Assembly: GCA_028716085.1 (NCBI GenBank)
Contig: JAQUQM010000006.1
Location: 1 to 43,204, forward strand
DNA: 43,204 nucleotides
Direction of reading: 5' to 3'
From: Dehalococcoidia bacterium
GTDB lineage: Bacteria > Chloroflexota > Dehalococcoidia > GIF9 > UBA5629
Shown one piece after another: positions 1 through 7,278 of this stretch; the stretch's first letter is position 1; every line of letters starts with the position of its first letter. A model generated the notes under the pieces. It saw nothing but the letters and a program-made list of their open reading frames with translations, searched no databases and had not been told where the DNA came from. The position numbers and the translations under genes were made by a program.

Positions 1-453
1 GAAAGCTGAACAGGATGTTATATTCAGGATCCTCCCTTCTCCGCCCTTAATCATATCGGGAAGTACCAGCCTGGTAAGCTTGAAAACCGCCATAACGTTC
101 GTTTTAACCATGAGTTCCTGTTGCGCATAGTCGATTTCGCTGAAACTGCCATAATGAAAAGTGCCGGCATCGTTTATCAGAGCATCTATCTTTCCCGCAG
201 CTTCTCTGGCGGTATCGTATAGCTTTTCAGGCCCTTTCTCATCGGTCAGGTCGATATGAAAAGGCCAGACATTGATATTGAATTTTTTACTCAGATCAGA
301 AGCCATGCTGTCAAGTACAGCTCTGTTATAGGGACGGGAGTTAATAACCAGATTGGCGCCGTCCCTTGCAAATAAAAAAGCCAGCTCCTTACCTATGCCG
401 GAAGAGGCACCGGTTAGAAGAACATTTTTACCCCGGACTTCGAACCTGCTCAT
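1..453 (-). CDS. SDR-family oxidoreductase, C-terminus cut off by the window edge
   Basis: This frame is open from an ATG at 453 down to base 1 and is absent from the ORF track because its stop lies outside the window. The visible 151 residues form the front of a Rossmann-fold short-chain dehydrogenase/reductase: a TGASSGIG dinucleotide-binding motif near residues 15-22, an NDAG motif (variant of the usual NNAG), and the strand carrying the presumed catalytic serine (LNITS) near the cut. The Tyr-x-x-x-Lys pair would lie beyond the edge. It is divergent from the NERD/helicase gene, separated by about 140 bases. The substrate cannot be told; it is not a close copy of the SDR at 41 kb. Family call is secure, function open. 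Confidence 0.85.
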   Translation of the reverse strand, partial: MSRFEVRGKNVLLTGASSGIGKELAFLFARDGANLVINSRPYNRAVLDSMASDLSKKFNINVWPFHIDLTDEKGPEKLYDTAREAAGKIDALINDAGTFHYGSFSEIDYAQQELMVKTNVMAVFKLTRLVLPDMIKGGEGRILNITSCSAF

Positions 454-593
454 TTTCGAAGGGACTTTTCACTGTTGGAGGAGTTGTACAGCAGCATGAT
501 AGGGAATTATACAACATCTCAAACAAATGACGCTGACATTTATTACGCCGGCAGGTATATAATTATCTCCAAATCCAAGCTGGAGAAAGAAAT

Positions 594-2381
594 ATGGCAA
601 GAATGATCCCGCCGCGTATTGCGGATGACATTAGAAGCAGCGGCGAGCGGCTTATCTTTGATAAATTGAAGCAGGCGGATAATTCACGGGATTGGGTGGT
701 GCTCCACTCACTTTCGCTGGAGAGGCACACCCGGCAGCTTTATGGAGAGATAGATTTTCTGGTGCTGGCCCCGGGATTGGGCATTTTCTGCCTGGAAGTT
801 AAAGCGGGAGGCATTAAAAGGGAGGAAGGTTTCTGGAAGTTTACCAACCGTTACGGGGAGTCAATAGTGACGACAAAAAGCCCGTTCGGTCAAGCCAGGG
901 ATGCCATGTACAGCCTCATGGTAACAATACGGGAACATTTCGGTGACGGGCACAGGCTCACCAGGGTAGTGTATGACTACGGCGTGATTTTCACAGATAT
1001 AAAATGTGATTTTGAAGGCATAGAAATTGACGAGAAGCAGGTATACGACAGGGAAGATATGGAATTCATCCCAATTCAGGAATATATAAAAAGACTTTCA
1101 CGGCATATTATTGAAAAGACGAAAGGCTGTAACTGGTTTGATCCCGTTGAATCACTACCCAATGAGAAAGATATCTCTGATCTGGTTGCATTTCTGCGAG
1201 GGAATTTTGAGAAACCGGTTACACTGGAAGCGGAAATCAATGACATTGAGTCCCGATTAAACCAGTTTACAGCCGAGCAATATGTATGCCTCGATGCCAT
1301 GCAGGATAATCCCCGCTGTCTTTTTGAGGGCGCGGCAGGTACCGGCAAAACAATGATCGCACTTGAATCGGCCAGGAGAGCAGTATTTGACGGCAAACGG
1401 ACACTCTTCGTTTGCTATAACGTGATACTGGGACGCTGGCTGGCCTCGCAGTTTAATTCAAATGTATCTGATCCTAGAGGCAATTTATATGTGGGGCACT
1501 TTCTGCACTTCCTTACTACAATACCGTCTGTGCCCAAGGTTGATCATGGCACGCTTGCCGACCGCAACGACTACTTTAAGAAAACACTGCCCAGGCAGGC
1601 CCTGAATGTATTACACAATCACGTGCTTAAACCGTTTGATAAATTGATCATCGATGAGGGGCAGGATCTGATCAGCCGGGAGTATTTGGAGGTGTTCGAT
1701 GCGCTACTAAAGAACGGGATGGCGGGCGGCAACTGGGAGATCTATTGCGATTTCAAGCGGCAAGCTATATTCTCCGGTGGGCTGACACCTGACCAGATGA
1801 TGCAATTGCTGAAAAGGCGCGCCGGTTTTTCCACGTACCATCTGACTGTTAATTGCCGGAACACTGTTTCCATTGGGGAGAGTGTTTCTATGTTATCGGG
1901 ATTCGAAAAGCCTCCATTTCTGCCGGGAAAAGTATATGGAAATCCGGTCAAGTATTATTACTATGCCAGTACTGAAGAGGGATGCCGGATACTGGAAAAC
2001 CTGCTGTCAGAACTTGGCCAACAGGGCATACCTCCCAACCGTATCACGATCCTATCTCCGCTAAGGCACAAGAACTCCAGTATCAAGCAGGTGGACGAAG
2101 ATTATCCCCTGCTGCATAAAATAAGCGCGCCTTCTTCGGAAGATTCGCCGCTGCCTGTTGAATGTAACGATATCCAGTATCACACAATACAGAGCTTCAA
2201 AGGCATGGAGAACTCCTACGTGATACTGATTGACATCGACTCTATTCACGGGGAGTGGATAAAGCACCTTCTCTATGTGGGCATGTCGCGTGCCAAGGCA
2301 GGGCTTGCGCTTCTGGTCAGTGGAGACCTAAAACAGGAACTGGAAGAGATACTGCATAAATCGACAGCCTTCGGCAATTAG
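594..2381 (+). CDS. NERD-domain / superfamily I (UvrD-like) helicase fusion protein
   Basis: The N-terminal part (about residues 15-125) has the look of a NERD nuclease-related domain, with a GEIDFLVL strand followed by a CLEVKAG strand, i.e. a PD-(D/E)xK-like acidic/lysine core. The rest is an SF1 helicase ATPase: Walker A GAAGTGKT near residue 245, Walker B LIIDEGQD near 352, a motif IV-like NCRNT, then HTIQSFKGMEN and YVGMSRAK (motifs V and VI). Length of 595 residues fits stand-alone NERD-helicase proteins. The start ATG is preceded by GGAGAAAG. The family is generally thought to process DNA and turns up in accessory and defence settings; no partner is seen here beside it. The actual role is unproven. 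A TATAAT-like hexamer lies about 30 bases upstream without a convincing -35. Confidence 0.88.
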   Translation: MARMIPPRIADDIRSSGERLIFDKLKQADNSRDWVVLHSLSLERHTRQLYGEIDFLVLAPGLGIFCLEVKAGGIKREEGFWKFTNRYGESIVTTKSPFGQARDAMYSLMVTIREHFGDGHRLTRVVYDYGVIFTDIKCDFEGIEIDEKQVYDREDMEFIPIQEYIKRLSRHIIEKTKGCNWFDPVESLPNEKDISDLVAFLRGNFEKPVTLEAEINDIESRLNQFTAEQYVCLDAMQDNPRCLFEGAAGTGKTMIALESARRAVFDGKRTLFVCYNVILGRWLASQFNSNVSDPRGNLYVGHFLHFLTTIPSVPKVDHGTLADRNDYFKKTLPRQALNVLHNHVLKPFDKLIIDEGQDLISREYLEVFDALLKNGMAGGNWEIYCDFKRQAIFSGGLTPDQMMQLLKRRAGFSTYHLTVNCRNTVSIGESVSMLSGFEKPPFLPGKVYGNPVKYYYYASTEEGCRILENLLSELGQQGIPPNRITILSPLRHKNSSIKQVDEDYPLLHKISAPSSEDSPLPVECNDIQYHTIQSFKGMENSYVILIDIDSIHGEWIKHLLYVGMSRAKAGLALLVSGDLKQELEEILHKSTAFGN

Positions 2382-2488
2382 CCACAGGGTAAATTGGATT
2401 ACATCATTTTCCCTTTGTTTTCAGTTGATTATCTGGAATCTGTCATAAATCGAAAACCATATATGAACAATTTAAACCGGGGATTTGT

Positions 2489-2511
2489 TATTAAGATGCC
2501 ATATCTTAATA
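2489..2511. terminator. perfect 9-bp hairpin between convergent genes
   Basis: TATTAAGAT and its exact complement flank a 5-base loop. The hairpin lies about 8 bases beyond the PAC2 stop and about 110 bases beyond the helicase stop, where these two genes converge. The stem is AT-rich and no long T-run follows on either strand, so a terminator role is only a suggestion; mRNA 3'-end protection is an alternative. Confidence 0.35.
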
Positions 2512-2518
2512 GGGGGAA

Positions 2519-3400
2519 TCACTCGTCACGGCGCTGGCTTTTAAGAAAATCCTCAATATCCTTGATGATTTTATCAGCCCCTTCGAGAGAGCCTCCCAGA
2601 TTACTGCCTTCAATATCGTATTGCTCTTCAAGGGTTTTGAGGAATGTGCGCATCTGTTCATTTTCGCCGAGTAATGTATTAAGCATTGCGTATAAATTAT
2701 CGGCTGCCTTATTAAGCTCATCCAGATTGACTGCAATATCCAGAACGGCGCTGACTTTTTTAACCATTTCAAGGCAGACTATGGGATTAGTATCGGCGCG
2801 AATATAGAACGGCACATGCCCCCAGATGCTGACGGCAGGTATCCTGCGCATGGCACAGATAGTCAGTAGAAGACCGTGAACGCTGCTGGGTCCCTGGTAG
2901 TTTATCGGTTCAATAGTAAACTTTTTAAACATTTCCAGGAGACCTGTTTCGTTCACCAGACCGCTGATTCGCGTCTTTCTGGTGTGGGGTATCCTATCGA
3001 AAAGGCCGCCAATGGCATAGACGCGGTTGACATTATATAATCCGGCCAGATCGGCTACGGCCTCAACGTACGTCTGCCATTTCATCTGGGGTTCAATTCC
3101 GGTGAGTATGATGAGGTCATGCTCGCCGTTTTGATTGTGCCAGTAATAAAAACTATTGACAGGCAAGCGCAGTGGGGTCATCAATCCTTTTTCGATGCTG
3201 ACCGTAGGTCTAACAGTGGCAAAATCATAAAATTCGTCGGACTTGATTTCGGCGAATTTCTTGGCAGCCAATGTACTAATCAGGTAAGACAGCGTGCCGG
3301 TTGATACCTGTGCTGCATCAGGCCATCCTATAAAGGCCGCTATCAAGTCAGGCCGGCGTAAAGGTGGTTGCTGAAAAAAGATGATTTTTCCGAGTTCCAT
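2519..3400 (-). CDS. PAC2-family (proteasome assembly chaperone-like) protein
   Basis: This is a 293-residue PAC2-family protein. Typical features are an early AFIGWPDAAQ segment, a central LIILTGIEPQ strand followed by YAIGGLFD, and a middle SVHGLLLTICA/IPAVSIWGHVP region; the C-terminal third is helical and acidic. The family is common in archaea, Actinobacteria and Chloroflexota. It is named for weak similarity to the eukaryotic proteasome assembly chaperone PAC2, but its bacterial role is not established. I prefer the ATG at 3400 to the TTG at 3406, because the TTG overlaps the stop of the upstream lipoprotein gene. The near-contact with that gene implies translational coupling with the two Ig-fold lipoproteins. 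Confidence 0.85.
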   Translation of the reverse strand: MELGKIIFFQQPPLRRPDLIAAFIGWPDAAQVSTGTLSYLISTLAAKKFAEIKSDEFYDFATVRPTVSIEKGLMTPLRLPVNSFYYWHNQNGEHDLIILTGIEPQMKWQTYVEAVADLAGLYNVNRVYAIGGLFDRIPHTRKTRISGLVNETGLLEMFKKFTIEPINYQGPSSVHGLLLTICAMRRIPAVSIWGHVPFYIRADTNPIVCLEMVKKVSAVLDIAVNLDELNKAADNLYAMLNTLLGENEQMRTFLKTLEEQYDIEGSNLGGSLEGADKIIKDIEDFLKSQRRDE

Positions 3401-3402
3401 CC

Positions 3403-4116
3403 TCAATTACCACAGCAGAATACTTCAAAGTTTGCTGTGCCTCTCGCCTCGTTGCCTTTGTCATCGGTTACCACGACATCTACTGTATAATCGCCTGCTA
3501 CACCAGGAGCAATCCAGTCCACCTTACTGGCAGTTCCTTCGTTCACACCCTTACCCTGTAATCTGCCGTTAGACGCAGTCCAGGTGTATTTCAGGTTACC
3601 GCTATTTTCACCTTCGACGATGCACTGAATAGGAGAAGACATCCAGATTCGAATTCTCTTAGAACCGGTAACCGTTTCTTTTGAAGGCAGGGTCATTCTG
3701 AGCATTACAGGTGGTTCTGTAACAGTCCCGTCCAAATTGTAAGCTACTTTCAGATCTTTTGTGAATTGGGTTTCCCCTCCCTTTCCATCTGATACGATAA
3801 CTGTAAGGTGAAACGTCCCCATTTTATCCGGAGACAGCCACGTAACTTTATTTCCATCAATCATTAATGTGCCGTTATCCACAAGCCATGAATAACTAAG
3901 CGTATCTCCATCGGGATCTCTGGCAATACACTGGAACTCACCATAAGACTCGGGCGGCCATTCACCAGTACCATAAAACGATTCGATTACCGGCGGCCTG
4001 TTGGCCTGGGGTGCCACTGGCTCTGCAGTCCGTGCCGGGGCACCGCAAGCGGATGCTATTATCAAGCCAAAAAAGACTGTAGTAAATGCAATTCTCGATG
4101 TTCTATTAAACAGCAT
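3403..4116 (-). CDS. lipoprotein with two Ig-like (PKD/cadherin-like) domains, paralogue 1
   Basis: A hydrophobic signal segment ends in IIASAC, a plausible lipobox with Cys at about residue 24, so the product should be a membrane-anchored exported protein. Two beta-sandwich Ig-like domains follow. The first carries DPDGDTLSYSW and VSDGKGG motifs typical of PKD-like folds; the second has TDDKGNEARG. The protein ends in FCCGN, a vicinal cysteine pair that is odd for an exported lipoprotein and is shared with the neighbour. The ATG at 4116 is chosen over the TTG at 4134 because AGAGGAG sits just upstream of it. It is a tandem paralogue of the gene at 4161-4880, about 45 bases away. Ligand or partner unknown. 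Confidence 0.8.
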   Translation of the reverse strand: MLFNRTSRIAFTTVFFGLIIASACGAPARTAEPVAPQANRPPVIESFYGTGEWPPESYGEFQCIARDPDGDTLSYSWLVDNGTLMIDGNKVTWLSPDKMGTFHLTVIVSDGKGGETQFTKDLKVAYNLDGTVTEPPVMLRMTLPSKETVTGSKRIRIWMSSPIQCIVEGENSGNLKYTWTASNGRLQGKGVNEGTASKVDWIAPGVAGDYTVDVVVTDDKGNEARGTANFEVFCCGN

Positions 4117-4160
4117 AACAACTCCTCTGTACAACTTGTTAATTGTGATGACTGGTATGG

Positions 4161-4880
4161 CTATTCACTGCCGCAGCAAAATACGTCGAATTCTACCTGT
4201 CCACTTGCCTCGTTACCAGTTTTGTCGGTGACAAATACAGAAACAGTATAATTACCTTTTACACCGGGGGCGATCCAGCCAACACTGTCAGCCGTTCCCG
4301 CATTCAGGTTATTGGCGGCCAACCTGCCCTCATGTGCGGTCCATTTGAAGGTAAGCTGCTCCAGGTCACTGTTTTGCGGAACGCATTGTATTATGGAAGT
4401 AGTCCATATCCTGACCCTGCGTGATTCTTTAACCACTTCCTTTGAAGGCAGGTTGATTTTCAAGTAGATTGTCTTATCCGGCTCAATGTTTCCATAGGGA
4501 TTATTGGTCACTTTGAACTTTCTAGTAGCAGTAGCTTCCGCGCCTTTGCTATTGGAGACTTTAACCGTAACAGCATATTCCCCCTCGGTATCCGGGGCAA
4601 TCCAGGTGACCTCCTCCCCATCCCCCTTTATGGTGCCGTTTTCTGCAGACCAGACGAATGTAAGAACGTCTTTATCCGGATTTGAGACGGGGCAGCGCAG
4701 GACACCTTCTTGACCGGGTTTCCATTCAAGTGCACCGGCAATCGTGGAAATAACCGGAGTATGATCAGCCGGATTTGAATCGGAAGGCTGCCCCGAAGGA
4801 ACTGTATTACATGACATGATAGAAAAAAGTATCGATGCGCCAGCAAGAAATATAATTAATAACTTATGTTTATGTTTCAC
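4161..4880 (-). CDS. lipoprotein with two Ig-like domains, paralogue 2
   Basis: This is the upstream member of a tandem pair with 3403-4116. It begins with GTG behind AGGAGAAAG, has a basic N-terminus (KHKHK), a hydrophobic stretch and a Cys in FSIMSC that can serve as the lipidation site. Two Ig-like domains follow, with ENGTIKGDGEEVTWIAPDT in the first and an equivalent GWIAPGVKGNYTVSVFVTD in the second. The linker motif NLPSKEVVKESRRVRIW is closely matched in the paralogue (TLPSKETVTGSKRIRIW). The C-terminus FCCGSE repeats the vicinal-cysteine ending. The probable order of transcription is this gene, paralogue 1, then PAC2. A cell-surface binding role is inferred from architecture only. 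Confidence 0.8.
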   Translation of the reverse strand: MKHKHKLLIIFLAGASILFSIMSCNTVPSGQPSDSNPADHTPVISTIAGALEWKPGQEGVLRCPVSNPDKDVLTFVWSAENGTIKGDGEEVTWIAPDTEGEYAVTVKVSNSKGAEATATRKFKVTNNPYGNIEPDKTIYLKINLPSKEVVKESRRVRIWTTSIIQCVPQNSDLEQLTFKWTAHEGRLAANNLNAGTADSVGWIAPGVKGNYTVSVFVTDKTGNEASGQVEFDVFCCGSE

Positions 4881-5067
4881 CGCAGCTTTCTCCTGAATTT
4901 ACAGTAGCTTAACCAAAGAATATATAAGTAAAGCAGTCATCTTGAATATAATCCATTAGATCAAACTTATTATTGCAGTTTAAATATTATATAATTTTAA
5001 TTCGACAACATTAAATTTATGTCATTGTGCTATACGGGCCTGTACTCTGGCTGAATGCAAATTTAAT

Positions 5068-5793
5068 ATGCAGTGGATTCCGTTTACGTCCAGCCTTCTC
5101 AGTTTGTTTTTCACTGTTTTTTTAATTTACCTGTATATTGCAACCAAGGAAAAAAGTTTTTTGATCTTGAGTGCCGGGCTGTTATTTTACTGTATATCAA
5201 CAGCCACCGAGTTCATTATTGAAGCAGGTGGCCTGAACATTTTTGTTTACAGGCTCTGGTATCTTACAGGCGCAATCTATGTGGCGGCTTATATTGCCGC
5301 GGGAGCAGTATATTCCATTTTACCTAAGAATGTACGGAATCCATCATTAATACTGTTGGTCCTGGCGTCTTTATATGCGGCAATAACAATTTTTACCTTT
5401 CCCATTGATATAACAGGAATGAACGACCTGACAACCGGTTTATTACCCATGCGTGTGCGGATTATATCGCCATTTTTTAACATTGCGGCAGTGGCTGCAA
5501 TATTGATTGCCTGTTTCTATGAGCTTTACCTGTTGTTGAAAAAGAGCGGGAAAGTGAAAACAATGATATCTTTTTTCCTCATTACAGCGGGCATGCTTTT
5601 ACCGGGTATAGGTGGAGTAGCATTACGCGCAGGCATGTCAACCTCAATTTATTTTTATGTTCTTGAGTTGCTGGGACTTATCATACTTTATGTTGGAATA
5701 CTTGTAGGTCATGTTCTTAAGGCAAACTATTGGAGCATGGGCCGAAATACGCATGATGAAACTGAACGCTACGCAAATGAAGAGACTACATAG
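5068..5793 (+). CDS. seven-TM membrane protein, unknown function
   Basis: I see seven hydrophobic segments at about residues 5-25, 31-50, 62-85, 92-112, 134-157, 164-187 and 193-216, followed by a short acidic soluble tail. The layout resembles the stand-alone 7-TM sensory input modules that precede some histidine kinases, but no kinase or other output domain is attached. The stop codon TAG is followed immediately by the ATG of the CoA-binding ligase gene, with no intervening base, so the two should be co-translated. No clear ribosome binding site precedes the ATG at 5068. The gene diverges from the lipoprotein pair across about 187 AT-rich bases in which I recognise no other feature. Function is not assigned. 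Confidence 0.75.
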   Translation: MQWIPFTSSLLSLFFTVFLIYLYIATKEKSFLILSAGLLFYCISTATEFIIEAGGLNIFVYRLWYLTGAIYVAAYIAAGAVYSILPKNVRNPSLILLVLASLYAAITIFTFPIDITGMNDLTTGLLPMRVRIISPFFNIAAVAAILIACFYELYLLLKKSGKVKTMISFFLITAGMLLPGIGGVALRAGMSTSIYFYVLELLGLIILYVGILVGHVLKANYWSMGRNTHDETERYANEETT

Positions 5794-7251
5794 ATGGATA
5801 GAGCAAAATACCTGGAATTAGACAAGATTTTTCATCCGCATAATGTGGCTGTCATAGGTGCTTCCCAGTTTGGAGATATAGCCTCGCTGGCTCTGCTGTC
5901 AACCAAAATCAAGGACCGTGTATATTTTGTTAATCCCAAGTATAGTGAGATATACGGCAGGAAATGTTATGCGAGCATCCTGGATATTCCCGATCCGGTT
6001 GATTATGCGATATTTGGCATTAATGCGAAATTTGTCCCCGATGTGCTGGCCGATTGCATTAAGAAAGGCGTCAGGGCTGCCCACATTTATACATCGGGTT
6101 TTAGTGAAACGGGTTTACCCGAAGCAATCGAGCTTGAAAGGAAAGTTAAACGGATTGCTGAAGGAAAAATCAGATTAATCGGGCCGAACTGCTTCGGTAT
6201 TTACTGTCCGGAATCGGGGCTGGCAATCGTACCGGAGTCCTTAGAGCAGGAAGGAAATGTAGGCGTGATCACACAGAGCGGTAGCGTGGCAGAGTCTTTC
6301 TCCTATTTTGGGAAAACAAAGAATCTGAAATTCAGTAAGGTAATCAGCTATGGTAATGCTATAGACCTGGACTGCACGGATTTTTTAGAGTATTTAGCTG
6401 ATGATCCGCAGACAAAAGTAATAGCACTATATATCGAAGGATCGAGAGATGGGGAGCGATTGAAAAGGGCACTCAAGTATGCTTCGGCAAAAAAGCCGAT
6501 AGTGGCAATTAAAGGAGGTCTGACCGAGAATGGCAGCCGTGTTGCTACTTCGCACACAGCCGCCATGACGGGCACTCCCGAGCTATGGAAATCGCTTTTT
6601 AAACAATGTGGTGTGATTCAGGTAAATAGTTACGATGAAATGGTCAATGCCGTGATGGCCTTCAGTTATTTGAATCTTCCTGCAGGCAACAGGGTATCCA
6701 TTTTAAGTAATTCCGGAGGCTTCAGCGTGATACAGACCGATTTATGCCATGCTGAGGGAATTGAAGTTCCAAAGTTTACCGACGGGACCATTAAGCAATT
6801 GAGGCAACTGGTACCACTTGCCGGCACTATAATCGGCAATCCTCTGGATGCCTGGCCTGTTTACTATAAAATCTATGAGAAAGAAGGCAATCTCGCCGAT
6901 ATTATCGGAATCCTCGGAGCAGATAAAAATATTGACATGCTGGTAGTGCAGTTCGACCAGTTCCGTTATATCAGGCGGATGCGGCAGAGCGAAGCGGGAG
7001 AGCACACCCGCACCCTGACTGAGGTGATGCTGACAGGAATGCAGCATGTCCGGGATGTGATAGGCAAGCCCGTGATAGCTTGCGTGGTTATTGATCCCTT
7101 TCTGGAAGATGACGAGGATAGGGAATGTAACTTGATGATGAAAAATGTATTTGAGCAAAACAACTTCCCTGTCTATCCATCGCTGGATGCGGGAATCAAA
7201 GCTGTATCAAAATTATTCAAATACGCTTCAATGCACGTTGCGGATAAATAA
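5794..7251 (+). CDS. ADP-forming acyl-CoA synthetase-type alpha subunit (CoA-binding / succinyl-CoA ligase-like)
   Basis: The order of domains is that of the alpha part of NDP-forming acyl-CoA synthetases. There is an N-terminal CoA-binding Rossmann domain (NVAVIGAS near residues 18-25), a ligase-CoA domain beginning around GNVGVITQSGS (about residue 150), and the SHTAAMTG loop near residue 253 carrying the histidine that is phosphorylated in this family. A second flavodoxin-like ligase domain starts at NRVSILSNSGG. The ATP-grasp beta domain is absent and no partner is encoded nearby, so the enzyme either pairs with a distant beta subunit or works differently. In family members the reaction is acyl-CoA + ADP + Pi to acid + CoA + ATP. 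Its abutment to a 7-TM protein is unusual. Substrate unknown. Confidence 0.85.
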   Translation: MDRAKYLELDKIFHPHNVAVIGASQFGDIASLALLSTKIKDRVYFVNPKYSEIYGRKCYASILDIPDPVDYAIFGINAKFVPDVLADCIKKGVRAAHIYTSGFSETGLPEAIELERKVKRIAEGKIRLIGPNCFGIYCPESGLAIVPESLEQEGNVGVITQSGSVAESFSYFGKTKNLKFSKVISYGNAIDLDCTDFLEYLADDPQTKVIALYIEGSRDGERLKRALKYASAKKPIVAIKGGLTENGSRVATSHTAAMTGTPELWKSLFKQCGVIQVNSYDEMVNAVMAFSYLNLPAGNRVSILSNSGGFSVIQTDLCHAEGIEVPKFTDGTIKQLRQLVPLAGTIIGNPLDAWPVYYKIYEKEGNLADIIGILGADKNIDMLVVQFDQFRYIRRMRQSEAGEHTRTLTEVMLTGMQHVRDVIGKPVIACVVIDPFLEDDEDRECNLMMKNVFEQNNFPVYPSLDAGIKAVSKLFKYASMHVADK

Positions 7252-7278
7252 ATATTCGTAGCAAGTATATTAGGAACA

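Noticed and set aside
2394-2807. 137-residue plus-strand ORF
   Set aside because: Mostly antisense to the PAC2 gene and without recognisable features; the PAC2 reading is clearly coding.
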